DNA of 50,988 bases, from the NCBI RefSeq assembly GCF_003439125.1, contig NZ_QSUU01000015.1:14020-65007 (forward strand). The letters are read 5' to 3'. The notes beneath the pieces were generated by a model, which was not told the origin of the DNA, made no database searches, and worked only from the letters and a program-made list of their open reading frames with translations. Each line of letters begins with the position of its first letter. Position 1 is the first letter of the stretch. Positions 19,924-26,891 of this stretch are shown one piece after another. This DNA is from Collinsella sp. OM04-5 (GTDB lineage: Bacteria; Actinomycetota; Coriobacteriia; Coriobacteriales; Coriobacteriaceae). Both the position numbers and the translations under genes were made by a program.

Positions 19924-20594
19924 CTAAGCCCGTAACGTAGATGTGCAAACTTCCGAAACGCCTTGCGCGGCATAGTGCGTATAAACTTCGTCAACCGCCT
20001 CAGAAATATCTGAGTATCGCGCCGGGTCAAAAGCATACGATGTCGCAGCTATACCCTGCACCCATTCGGAACGCGGATTAATTGAATAGCCACACAGCAT
20101 CATCATACATGCATCTAGACCTGATTTCCCAAGTATCCGACGCATTGATGAGAGCATCGCGGGTCGCCCCCGCACCATCGTCGTCACCCCTATTAGCAGT
20201 ATTTACCGTTTTTCTCTAAATGCGTATCGCCACCCTTAAGAATACGAAGTGTTTTATCCAGACCCGATTGTCCTCCATCTCAAACGAAGGGATAAGGAAT
20301 CTCATCCGGAATCGGCAGTAACGGAGGATTCACAACGACAAGCGAAAAACATGAGTCATCTCTCAGAGGGGAGTAAAGGCTCCCCTCAAGCACCCTAGTT
20401 TCGTCATCCAAAGAGTTGATGGCAGTGTTTTTCTTACAAAGGTCGACAACAAAAGGGTTGATTTCTACAGATGTTACATCCATGCCACAGTTGGTAAGTA
20501 TCAGGCCCTGTATTCTGGGGCCAGAACACAAATCGAGAGCCTTCCGTGCGCTCTGCGGTGTAAGGCGCCAATCTCAGCAAATCTGTCCCACAAT
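19924..20594 (-). pseudogene. degraded SAM-dependent methyltransferase
   Basis: On the minus strand a frame open from about 20594 reads RLTPQSARKALDLCSGPRIQ, which is motif I of a class I methyltransferase. VTSVEINP and VVVNPPLLPIP follow, matching the motif IV NPP signature of the 'methyltransferase small domain' family. The frame stops at TGA (20280-20282), but coding-like residues continue after it (DGGQSGLDKTLRILKGG). A shifted frame (19924-20187) ends with GLDACMMMLCGYSINPRSEW... and probably is the old C-terminus. The 5' end is also missing. It is broken by at least one stop and one frameshift. Confidence 0.65.
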
Positions 20595-20841
20595 ACTGCG
20601 CTGAAGAACAACACGGAACCCCTGAGCCAAACTCCCCTATACCTTATTAAGGCTAAGACAGGCAAGTTCACGCACCCGGCATATTCCAGAATAACATCCT
20701 ATTGTTTTAGATGCTCTACAAGCATGAACAGCCGCGAATCGGAAAGATCTTCTAGTTTCGCCCCGACTGACCGCCAAGGGCCAAAATGGCCTCTCCATCC
20801 CCAGGCGACCGGCTCTGGCGCGCCGAGGAGTGTCCCCAAGT

Positions 20842-20874
20842 GCCGGCAGAAAAGGAACGTCCTTAACTGCCGGC
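20842..20874 (-). terminator. hairpin directly after the FHA gene
   Basis: GCCGGCAG (20842-20849) and CTGCCGGC (20867-20874) pair around a 17-nt loop and abut the stop codon of the FHA gene. The loop contains GGAACGTCCTTAA, similar to the core of the REP-like element at 50910. It is a candidate terminator for the three-gene operon. The gap 20595-20841 shows no supported gene. Confidence 0.5.
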
Positions 20875-21812
20875 TAGAGGGCACCGAAGAGGATGGCATA
20901 GGTAGTGGATTCGCCGAGCTTGAGCTCGTCGCCGGGATTGAGCTGGGCGGAACGGCCGGGCTCGACCTGAATGCAAACGCGCGTGGCCCCGTTTACCACC
21001 ACGGTTCCGTTGGTGGACGACAAGTCCTCGACGTGCCAGATATTTTGAGCATCGCACCAGATATGGGCATGGCGGGCCGAGACATCGTCGCCGACGTCGG
21101 TAATATCGCCCTCACCAGTGGCCAGCGCGCCAATCTCAACACCCTGCTCACTCGGCTGAATCCAGCGCGGGGCGCTCACGACAAAACTGTTTTGCACGCG
21201 CAGCAAGCCCAAAGGGTGCGCCGGGGCGGGTTCGCGTTCGCCCGCAGTCAGCGACATGCCAAGCGAACGCGGCGTGGATGTGCCTCCGCCGCAGGTCGCG
21301 TTCGCGTAGTCGATGGCATAGTTCACCGAGGACCGCACATCCGCCGAACAACCGACGGCGACAAACAGCACCAGCACGACCTCGGCGCGCTCGGCGGGCA
21401 TGAGTTCCGCCGCCTGGGACAGGCGATCGAGCGCGTTGCGATAGAGATTCGTGTCCTGGTGGCACTCTTCGAGCGCGCGTACCATCGGTTCACCTGCAGG
21501 ACCGCACACCATATTGATTACAGCCGTGGAGTCCATGGGATTGCGCTGGCGCAGGGCCAGTTGCGACATAATACGCGCAGCCGAGGTACCGTATTCGGCA
21601 AAGTAGCGCTGCTGAAGCGTGCCGACCGGCGCGCGAACGATAAAGCGGGAAACCCAAGAGCGATCGGCGGCTCGGCTCTGCGGGCTGCGGCCGTCGGCGA
21701 GCGGACGGGACGAAAGCACCAAGCCGCACAGCTCGATATGGCTCAGATGCGCTGCGCGCTTAAAGATGTCAAACATGGCCCCGCATGGGGTGAGCTCAAC
21801 TTGAGATGCCAT
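20874..21812 (-). CDS. FHA-domain protein of a kinase operon
   Basis: 312 residues. The C-terminal about 95 residues are an FHA phosphothreonine-binding domain (IGALATGEGDITD, VSARHAHIW, LSSTNGTVVVNG, LGESTTYAI). Residues 1-200 belong to no family I recognise; they contain the low-polarity stretch EVVLVLFVAVGC and several Cys. It is the last gene of an operon with a Ser/Thr kinase 3 bp upstream, so it probably reads phosphorylation by that kinase. Its 3' end is duplicated at 14204-14575 on the other side of the RiPP island. Confidence 0.85.
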   Translation of the reverse strand: MASQVELTPCGAMFDIFKRAAHLSHIELCGLVLSSRPLADGRSPQSRAADRSWVSRFIVRAPVGTLQQRYFAEYGTSAARIMSQLALRQRNPMDSTAVINMVCGPAGEPMVRALEECHQDTNLYRNALDRLSQAAELMPAERAEVVLVLFVAVGCSADVRSSVNYAIDYANATCGGGTSTPRSLGMSLTAGEREPAPAHPLGLLRVQNSFVVSAPRWIQPSEQGVEIGALATGEGDITDVGDDVSARHAHIWCDAQNIWHVEDLSSTNGTVVVNGATRVCIQVEPGRSAQLNPGDELKLGESTTYAILFGAL

Positions 21813-21815
21813 GAC

Positions 21816-23660
21816 CTAGGCCTCCTTGGTCGTAGAAATAGAATCGGACGATACTTCGACAGGTCCGCCAAAAGTACGGACAGCTGCGGCTCCACCGGCA
21901 AGCGGAGTCGCCATCTGGGCTTTTGTGCGTCGCGGTGCCGAAACGGGAAGTTCAAAGGCAAAGCCCATCGCAAGCAAAAACCACGTAAGCGTATAGGTTG
22001 CAACCAGAGCGGCAACAAGGCCGCCCATCACGGCGCGTTGGGAAAATACGCTACATGCAGCCACAACCAGCACCGGAACCTCGCAGGCAGAAAGCGCAAG
22101 CACACCCTGCAGGAAGCCCGAGCGCCGATCGCGCGCAAGTGCCCCCGCGGCAACGCCGGCTATGCCTGGCAGCGCCAACGCCAGTGCGGCAATAATACCC
22201 GGTAGCGACCCAGACCACACGAGCGATCCCAAAGTCGCCGTCACGCGAGCGCCCGACGCCAGCAGCGCGGCCGAAACCACGACCACAGCCCAAACCACGC
22301 CACAGACGACCGTCGCGCCGACCATCAGCGCGCGACGAACCGCGCGGCCAGACGCATCCATGGGGCACGGCGTGAGCGGCTCGCCGCGGAGCGAACGACC
22401 GACATTTTGCGCATAGTGGTCACAAAACGCCGAGAGCGCCGCCTCGACCGCCGCCGGCTCGGGACGATCTTTTTGATGGCTGGACAGACAGGCCATCACC
22501 ACGTCGAACAGCTGGGCATCGACAAACGCCAGCGCATCGCGTAGCTCCTCGGAATCCGGCTCAAGCCCCAGCTGCTGGGCCTGCTCGGCCGCAGCGAGCG
22601 CCACATCGGGCTCACGACGAAGCAGCTGAGTCAAATCGCAACCGGGCGCATGGGCACCAATGGGATAGTCGGGCAGCGTGTCCATCTTGAGACGGTAGGG
22701 GCTGGCGATGTCGCGCGTCTTTTTGCGCGAACCCGAGGTGCCCGAAGTGCTCGGCGCGGCTTCGTATGGCGCGGCGCCGGCAATGAGCTCGTAAACCGTG
22801 CTTGCTGCGGCATAGACGTCGATCGCCGGCGACATACGCAAAGCGCGCAGGTCGGGAATATCGTCGGTGAGCATCTCGGGCGGGGCATAGGCAACCGTCG
22901 CGCGACGCAGCGTGGCATAGCGCTCCGTAAACGACGCCTTGCCGCCGGTACCGGCCACGGCCGACGCAGGCTCAAGCGCCAGCGACGAGCCAAAGTCGAT
23001 CAGGCACAGGTCAAAGGTGCCCTCGGCAAGCTGCCGGTCAAGCGGTAGACGCGCCGTACGCACCATAATATTAGCGGGCGAGATATCGCGGTGGGCAAAG
23101 CCCTCGCCCACCAGGCTCATACGGCAGAGCAGATCGAACAGGTCGCGACCCAGACGCGCCGCCACAAGCGGCGATAGGCGGCCGGCATCGTCCACGGCAA
23201 AGCGCGAGCGCAAGCGGGCGAGCGTCTCGCCCTCGACCCATTCCATGACAATTGCAGGCACACCGTCGACCTCGCCCCAGCCATAGAGGCGGGGAAAGCC
23301 CTTAAGGCCCGAAAGGGCGCGATGGCATTCGTATTCCTCGCGAAACGCCGCTTTGAACTTGGCGACCAGCGCCTCATGGGCGGCGGCATCGTCAAACTCA
23401 TCGCACGTTGGCAAGATGAGCTGCTTGAGTGCCACGGCCTCGCCTTGGGCGTTGACGGCACGCATCACGCGGCCGATACCGCCACGGCGCATGGTGGCAT
23501 CGTCGGCAAACAGTATCGTAAAACGACGCAGATAGGCAGGCAGTTCGTCCTGACCGAGCGCAATGGCCGGCTCAAACCCGTCGACACGCGCCAGGCGCAG
23601 GCCGACCATGGGATCGCGACCGAGCGATTGTGGTGTGGTGGATGCAAGATCGGTCATCAT
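21816..23660 (-). CDS. Ser/Thr protein kinase with C-terminal membrane domain
   Basis: 614 residues. The kinase domain occupies about residues 45-410: AVALKQL (ATP-binding Lys), MEWVEGETL hinge, catalytic HRDISPANIM at 190-199, and DFGSS of the metal-binding loop. The activation and C-lobe region contains a long insertion with YAPPEML and MSPAIDVYA. About five hydrophobic helices follow in the last 180 residues, so the kinase is membrane-anchored with its catalytic domain in the cytoplasm. It has no PASTA domains. Its start overlaps the stop of the upstream gene by 4 bp (ATGA), which indicates translational coupling. Two adjacent ATG codons are possible starts. Confidence 0.9.
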   Translation of the reverse strand: MMTDLASTTPQSLGRDPMVGLRLARVDGFEPAIALGQDELPAYLRRFTILFADDATMRRGGIGRVMRAVNAQGEAVALKQLILPTCDEFDDAAAHEALVAKFKAAFREEYECHRALSGLKGFPRLYGWGEVDGVPAIVMEWVEGETLARLRSRFAVDDAGRLSPLVAARLGRDLFDLLCRMSLVGEGFAHRDISPANIMVRTARLPLDRQLAEGTFDLCLIDFGSSLALEPASAVAGTGGKASFTERYATLRRATVAYAPPEMLTDDIPDLRALRMSPAIDVYAAASTVYELIAGAAPYEAAPSTSGTSGSRKKTRDIASPYRLKMDTLPDYPIGAHAPGCDLTQLLRREPDVALAAAEQAQQLGLEPDSEELRDALAFVDAQLFDVVMACLSSHQKDRPEPAAVEAALSAFCDHYAQNVGRSLRGEPLTPCPMDASGRAVRRALMVGATVVCGVVWAVVVVSAALLASGARVTATLGSLVWSGSLPGIIAALALALPGIAGVAAGALARDRRSGFLQGVLALSACEVPVLVVAACSVFSQRAVMGGLVAALVATYTLTWFLLAMGFAFELPVSAPRRTKAQMATPLAGGAAAVRTFGGPVEVSSDSISTTKEA

Positions 23661-24562
23661 AGGGCAAGCGCCGCCACGTTATTGTTGAAGTTACCGAGCG
23701 CGACGTCATCATCGCCGTAATGGCCGACCCATTGACATAGGTTGGTGTAACAGCCCCACAGATTGGCATACTGCTGATACCACTTTGACCGGGGCGAGAA
23801 TGTCTGACGACCGAACTCGGCTCGAATGACAAACATCTCCCCGACCAGGCTGTCGCACGGCCTGGGATCTCCCGTAGAGTTATAGGTCGAGACCACGTCA
23901 TTGGCACGAGAAACATAGCCGTCGAGCATGTTGTACTTGGTCACAAGCCAGCTGTGAATGCTCTCTTCCTCAGCAGCGGAAAGGCCCCCGGAGTTTGCAT
24001 CGTTGTCAGTGTTGCCGCCCGTCGAGCCGCCGTTTCCAGACCCTCCGGCAGAGGAACCCGACCCAGAGCCACCGCCCGAACTCGACGAATCCGAGCCGGA
24101 GCCAGAAGTATCCGAGCTACCGGGCTTTCCGGACTGCTGGGCGTCCTGCTCCTTCTGCTGCTCGACCTTATTCACCGTTGCCGCCACGCTATTGTTGGAC
24201 AACCGATCGATGATCTTGGTGTTGGTGAGCACGATGGTTTTGCCATTGGCAAGCGTGACTTCGTTGTCCGGGGCCTCGGCGCCGTCCGCGTCGCCGGTGC
24301 CAAACACAATATGCGCGACCACACTTGCCCAAGCATATCCAGTCGTGGTCCCCAGGTCACTTTTGACCTCATGCCCCACGCGCGGTTCGCGTGCGGCATG
24401 TGCCTGCATCATGGACGGCACGGTCATGCCATAGGCAGAAACGCCAGCTATGACCAGCACCAGCGAGCAAGACAGCAGTGCGTACGCCCGCGGCGCCAAG
24501 CCCAGTCGGCGTCGCATGCGCACCGCGGCGCCGCGCTTTGTCTGAGTGCCACCGGGCCGCAT
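23657..24562 (-). CDS. membrane-anchored protein with Ser/Gly-rich linker
   Basis: 301 residues, with ATG after GGAGGAGAACGC. A short basic cytoplasmic tail (about 25 residues) precedes one transmembrane helix (YALLSCSLVLVIAGVSAYGM). The outside region has a mixed N-terminal part, a linker of about 50 residues made mostly of Ser, Gly and Asp, and a C-terminal domain rich in aromatic residues (WLVTKYNMLDGYV ... WYQQYANLWGCYTNLCQW). The family is unknown to me. It is the first gene of an operon with a kinase and an FHA protein, so it may be a surface sensor or a kinase substrate. Confidence 0.75.
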   Translation of the reverse strand: MRPGGTQTKRGAAVRMRRRLGLAPRAYALLSCSLVLVIAGVSAYGMTVPSMMQAHAAREPRVGHEVKSDLGTTTGYAWASVVAHIVFGTGDADGAEAPDNEVTLANGKTIVLTNTKIIDRLSNNSVAATVNKVEQQKEQDAQQSGKPGSSDTSGSGSDSSSSGGGSGSGSSAGGSGNGGSTGGNTDNDANSGGLSAAEEESIHSWLVTKYNMLDGYVSRANDVVSTYNSTGDPRPCDSLVGEMFVIRAEFGRQTFSPRSKWYQQYANLWGCYTNLCQWVGHYGDDDVALGNFNNNVAALAL

Positions 24563-24605
24563 GCGTTCTCCTCCAACAAAAACACGCCGCTCGGGAGCGG
24601 CGCAT

Positions 24606-24806
24606 TCATTCGAATCCATATTTGAGTGTATCAGCGAACCCAAAAGGTTGCGCAACGAATGGGCAAATTAAGGATGCGAGTGGAAGCATCCATGCGATAA
24701 GCGGATACAAAGCATCTTTGTTGCACAACAAACTTATAGTCGCACGGAGAATTATGACTACCCCGTGCGTCGCGATGAAGACATACGGCAGGAGCAGGCT
24801 CGCCAC
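24606..24806 (-). CDS. small hydrophobic ORF after recR
   Basis: 66 residues from a GTG that follows the recR stop (TAGGTG) with no gap. Two hydrophobic segments (LLLPYVFIATHGVVIILRATISLL and a second around LIAWMLPLASLICPFV) suggest a small membrane protein. The first codons are GC-rich like recR, the later ones less so. There is no clear Shine-Dalgarno; translation could be coupled to recR. It may be spurious. Confidence 0.35.
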   Translation of the reverse strand: MASLLLPYVFIATHGVVIILRATISLLCNKDALYPLIAWMLPLASLICPFVAQPFGFADTLKYGFE

Positions 24807-25403
24807 CTAAATCGTGCGACGGGCCTCGATGGCGCGCCCAAGCGTAAGCTCGTCGGCATACTCCAGGTCGCCGCCCACGGGAAGGCCGCTCGCCAGACGC
24901 GACACCTCAACGCCCAGCGGCTTAATGGTACGCGCCAGGTAGCTCGCCGTGGTCTCGCCCTCGATATTGGGGTTGGTGGCGATAATGACCTCGGTGATAT
25001 CCTCGTGCCCCAAGCGCGCCAACAGCTCACGAATGTGCAGCTGCTCGGGGCCAATCTTGTCCATGGGACTGATCACGCCGCCCAATACGTGGTAGAGACC
25101 ATGGTAGCTGCCCGTGCGCTCAATCGCCTGGACATCGCGCGGCTCGCCCACCACGCAAATGCGAGTGGTATCGCGCATCGAATCCTGGCAGATGGAGCAC
25201 TCGTCGGCCGTGGCGTAGTTAAAACAGCGGCTGCAAAAGTGAACCTCCTGCTTAACCTCCAGGATGGCCTCGGCCAGGCGACGCGCTTCCTCGGCATCGG
25301 CCTCGAGCAGGTAATAGGCGATGCGCTGAGCCGACTTGGGGCCAATGCCCGGCAGGCGGCCCAGCTCATCGAGCAATTTTTGCAGGCTATGGTTGGCACT
25401 CAT
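24807..25403 (-). CDS. recR: recombination mediator RecR
   Basis: 198 residues, the usual length. It works with RecF/RecO to load RecA at gaps. It contains the N-terminal helix-hairpin-helix ([17 protein letters not shown]), the C4 zinc finger ([16 protein letters not shown]) and the Toprim domain ([25 protein letters not shown]). I chose the ATG at 25403 because the family starts there; the longer open frame runs into ybaB. It follows ybaB by 13 bp, the common dnaX-ybaB-recR grouping, although dnaX is about 1.1 kb away here. Confidence 0.97.
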   Translation of the reverse strand: MSANHSLQKLLDELGRLPGIGPKSAQRIAYYLLEADAEEARRLAEAILEVKQEVHFCSRCFNYATADECSICQDSMRDTTRICVVGEPRDVQAIERTGSYHGLYHVLGGVISPMDKIGPEQLHIRELLARLGHEDITEVIIATNPNIEGETTASYLARTIKPLGVEVSRLASGLPVGGDLEYADELTLGRAIEARRTI

Positions 25404-25416
25404 ATATATGCGCGTC

Positions 25417-25737
25417 TTAGAACGGCATGCCCGGGATGTTGAGGCCGCCGGTGATGGCGCCCATCTGCTTGTTGGCGAGCTCGTTGACACCGCGGACGGC
25501 CTCGTTGACGGCAGCCATGATCATGTCCTGCAGCATATCGACGTCCTCGGGATCGAGGGCATCGGGGTCGATGGTGAGGTTGACGAGCTCCATCTCGCCG
25601 TTAACGGTCACCTTGACCATGCCGCCGCCGGCAGAGGCGTCGACGGTCTGGGACTTAAGGTTTTCCTGCGCGGCGGCAAGCTGCTCCTGCATCTTGCGAG
25701 CCTGCTTCATCATTTGCTGCATGTTCATACCGGCCAT
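25417..25737 (-). CDS. ybaB: nucleoid-associated protein YbaB/EbfC
   Basis: 106 residues. A basic Met/Gln-rich N-terminal helix ([15 protein letters not shown]) is followed by the beta-sheet core ([18 protein letters not shown]) and an acidic helix, with a Gly/Pro C-terminus (GLNIPGMPF). These are typical of the small DNA-binding YbaB dimer family. It sits upstream of recR in the same direction and probably shares its transcript. Confidence 0.95.
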   Translation of the reverse strand: MAGMNMQQMMKQARKMQEQLAAAQENLKSQTVDASAGGGMVKVTVNGEMELVNLTIDPDALDPEDVDMLQDMIMAAVNEAVRGVNELANKQMGAITGGLNIPGMPF

Positions 25738-25870
25738 GATGGCTCCTTTACGTGCGGCCGCGCGACAAGCTGCAAGGGCAGCCGGAGCGCGACGGGACTT
25801 TCAAACTCAAAAATCGTACCACGGCGCGGGGCAAGCAAGCGGGGCGGACACGCTACCTCAGTCGATATAC

Positions 25871-26050
25871 ATGTCCTTGAACGTGACGCACGCCCAAGAT
25901 TATGCAAGGTCGAATTATGCAAGGTTGCTTAATTATCTCAAGCTACATCTAGCAGAGCTGGAACCAGGCAGTTTATGCGTAGGGCTACAAGGCTACATGG
26001 CAAAATGCCGAGCCGCTGCTCGAGGCGGCACGCATGGCGGCTGGGTATAA
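25871..26050 (+). CDS. 59-residue ORF of doubtful status
   Basis: In the 349-bp gap between ybaB and the next gene, a plus-strand ATG opens a 59-codon frame (MSLNVTHAQDYARSNYARLL...). It has no Shine-Dalgarno. It includes a 15-bp tandem duplication (ATTATGCAAGGT twice, near 25910-25937). No family is recognised. It overlaps the likely promoter of ybaB-recR and may be chance. Confidence 0.2.
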   Translation: MSLNVTHAQDYARSNYARLLNYLKLHLAELEPGSLCVGLQGYMAKCRAAARGGTHGGWV

Positions 26051-26051
26051 T
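26046..26051 (+). promoter_or_regulatory. candidate -10 box (TATAAT)
   Basis: A consensus TATAAT lies 35 bp upstream of the GTG start of the membrane protein gene at 26087. There is no good -35 hexamer 16-18 bp upstream. Confidence 0.4.
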
Positions 26052-26086
26052 TTGATTGTCATAGATGACGATTTGGAGGTGCCCTC

Positions 26087-26554
26087 GTGAATGTCCCAGC
26101 CGTACTCCAAAACATCCGCTCAAAACACCCCGTTGCATATGTGGTTCTCTATCTCTTTGTCGTCTGGGTATTACTGGTTATCATCACCCATGCCATAGCT
26201 TTTGGAGCAGAACTGCTGATAGCCAGCTCGGACCAGCCCGTCGTCAAATGGGAGACGACCGATGAATGCACCGACGGAACCCGAACCATTTACTACAACA
26301 GCCCGTCCCTCTACCAAGAGTTCAAGGTCAAGATAAAGGACTCCAAGATTGTCGATGCCGAACTGGGCTCTTTATTTACAATCGGAGCAACCGTCAACGC
26401 CGAGCAAGTCGAGTACACGGACAGCCATGCGACGTATCGTATCGACCTCAGCATCCTAGGCCGACCGTCACGCGCCTGTCTGCTCGAATGCGATATACGC
26501 GGCACCACACTACACATGTCCGAAATACAGATGCGCCCGGACAAAAGAAAGTGA
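26087..26554 (+). CDS. hypothetical single-pass membrane protein
   Basis: 155 residues from a GTG preceded by TTGGAGG. One transmembrane helix (AYVVLYLFVVWVLLVIITHAIAF) is near the N-terminus, and the remaining about 110 residues would lie outside the membrane. They contain three Cys and a beta-rich pattern (TRTIYYNSPSLYQEFKVKIKD). No family is recognised. It converges with the next gene, with a 22-bp gap. Confidence 0.6.
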   Translation: MNVPAVLQNIRSKHPVAYVVLYLFVVWVLLVIITHAIAFGAELLIASSDQPVVKWETTDECTDGTRTIYYNSPSLYQEFKVKIKDSKIVDAELGSLFTIGATVNAEQVEYTDSHATYRIDLSILGRPSRACLLECDIRGTTLHMSEIQMRPDKRK

Positions 26555-26576
26555 TATATGGCCGAGTCGGAAGAGA

Positions 26577-26837
26577 CTAGGCATAGACTCGTCCGCCTTC
26601 GTAGGCAAAACGCAGGATGGGCGGGGCATTGTTGCGCACGAAATCATCGAGTTCTTTGAGGTTCGCTTCGCTAAAGCCCTCGTGTGACACCCAATTGAAT
26701 GCCGGCAAGATACACTCCGCCGTGTCAAAACCCCAATCGCGCGGGCGCTCCACAACAACCTTCACCGTGTTGTCCTCCCGGACTTCGGAATACGAAACCT
26801 GCGTATCGTCCTCGAGGCGGACATATTCCCACATCAT
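26577..26837 (-). CDS. hypothetical small cytoplasmic protein
   Basis: 86 residues, with ATG after GGAGCGAG. Acidic and soluble, with Trp-containing segments (PRDWGFD, FNWVSHEGFS) and a regular beta/alpha look (VKVVVERP ... ANLKELDDFVRNN). The family is not recognised. It lies about 55 bp downstream of dnaX on the same strand, so it may be cotranscribed with it. Confidence 0.65.
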   Translation of the reverse strand: MMWEYVRLEDDTQVSYSEVREDNTVKVVVERPRDWGFDTAECILPAFNWVSHEGFSEANLKELDDFVRNNAPPILRFAYEGGRVYA

Positions 26838-26891
26838 AAGCTCGCTCCGTTCAAAGGGTTCTCTTCTTGAGCAGTATACCCGCCTGCGCAG

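Noticed and set aside
20699..20899. 66-residue minus-strand frame with PEPVAWGWRGHFGPW
   Set aside because: Overlaps the FHA gene end and its hairpin, has no ribosome-binding site; could be a gene tail but cannot be supported.
20724..22205. 493-residue plus-strand frame opposite FHA and kinase genes
   Set aside because: Antisense to two overlapping genes with clear motifs; Arg/His-rich shadow composition.
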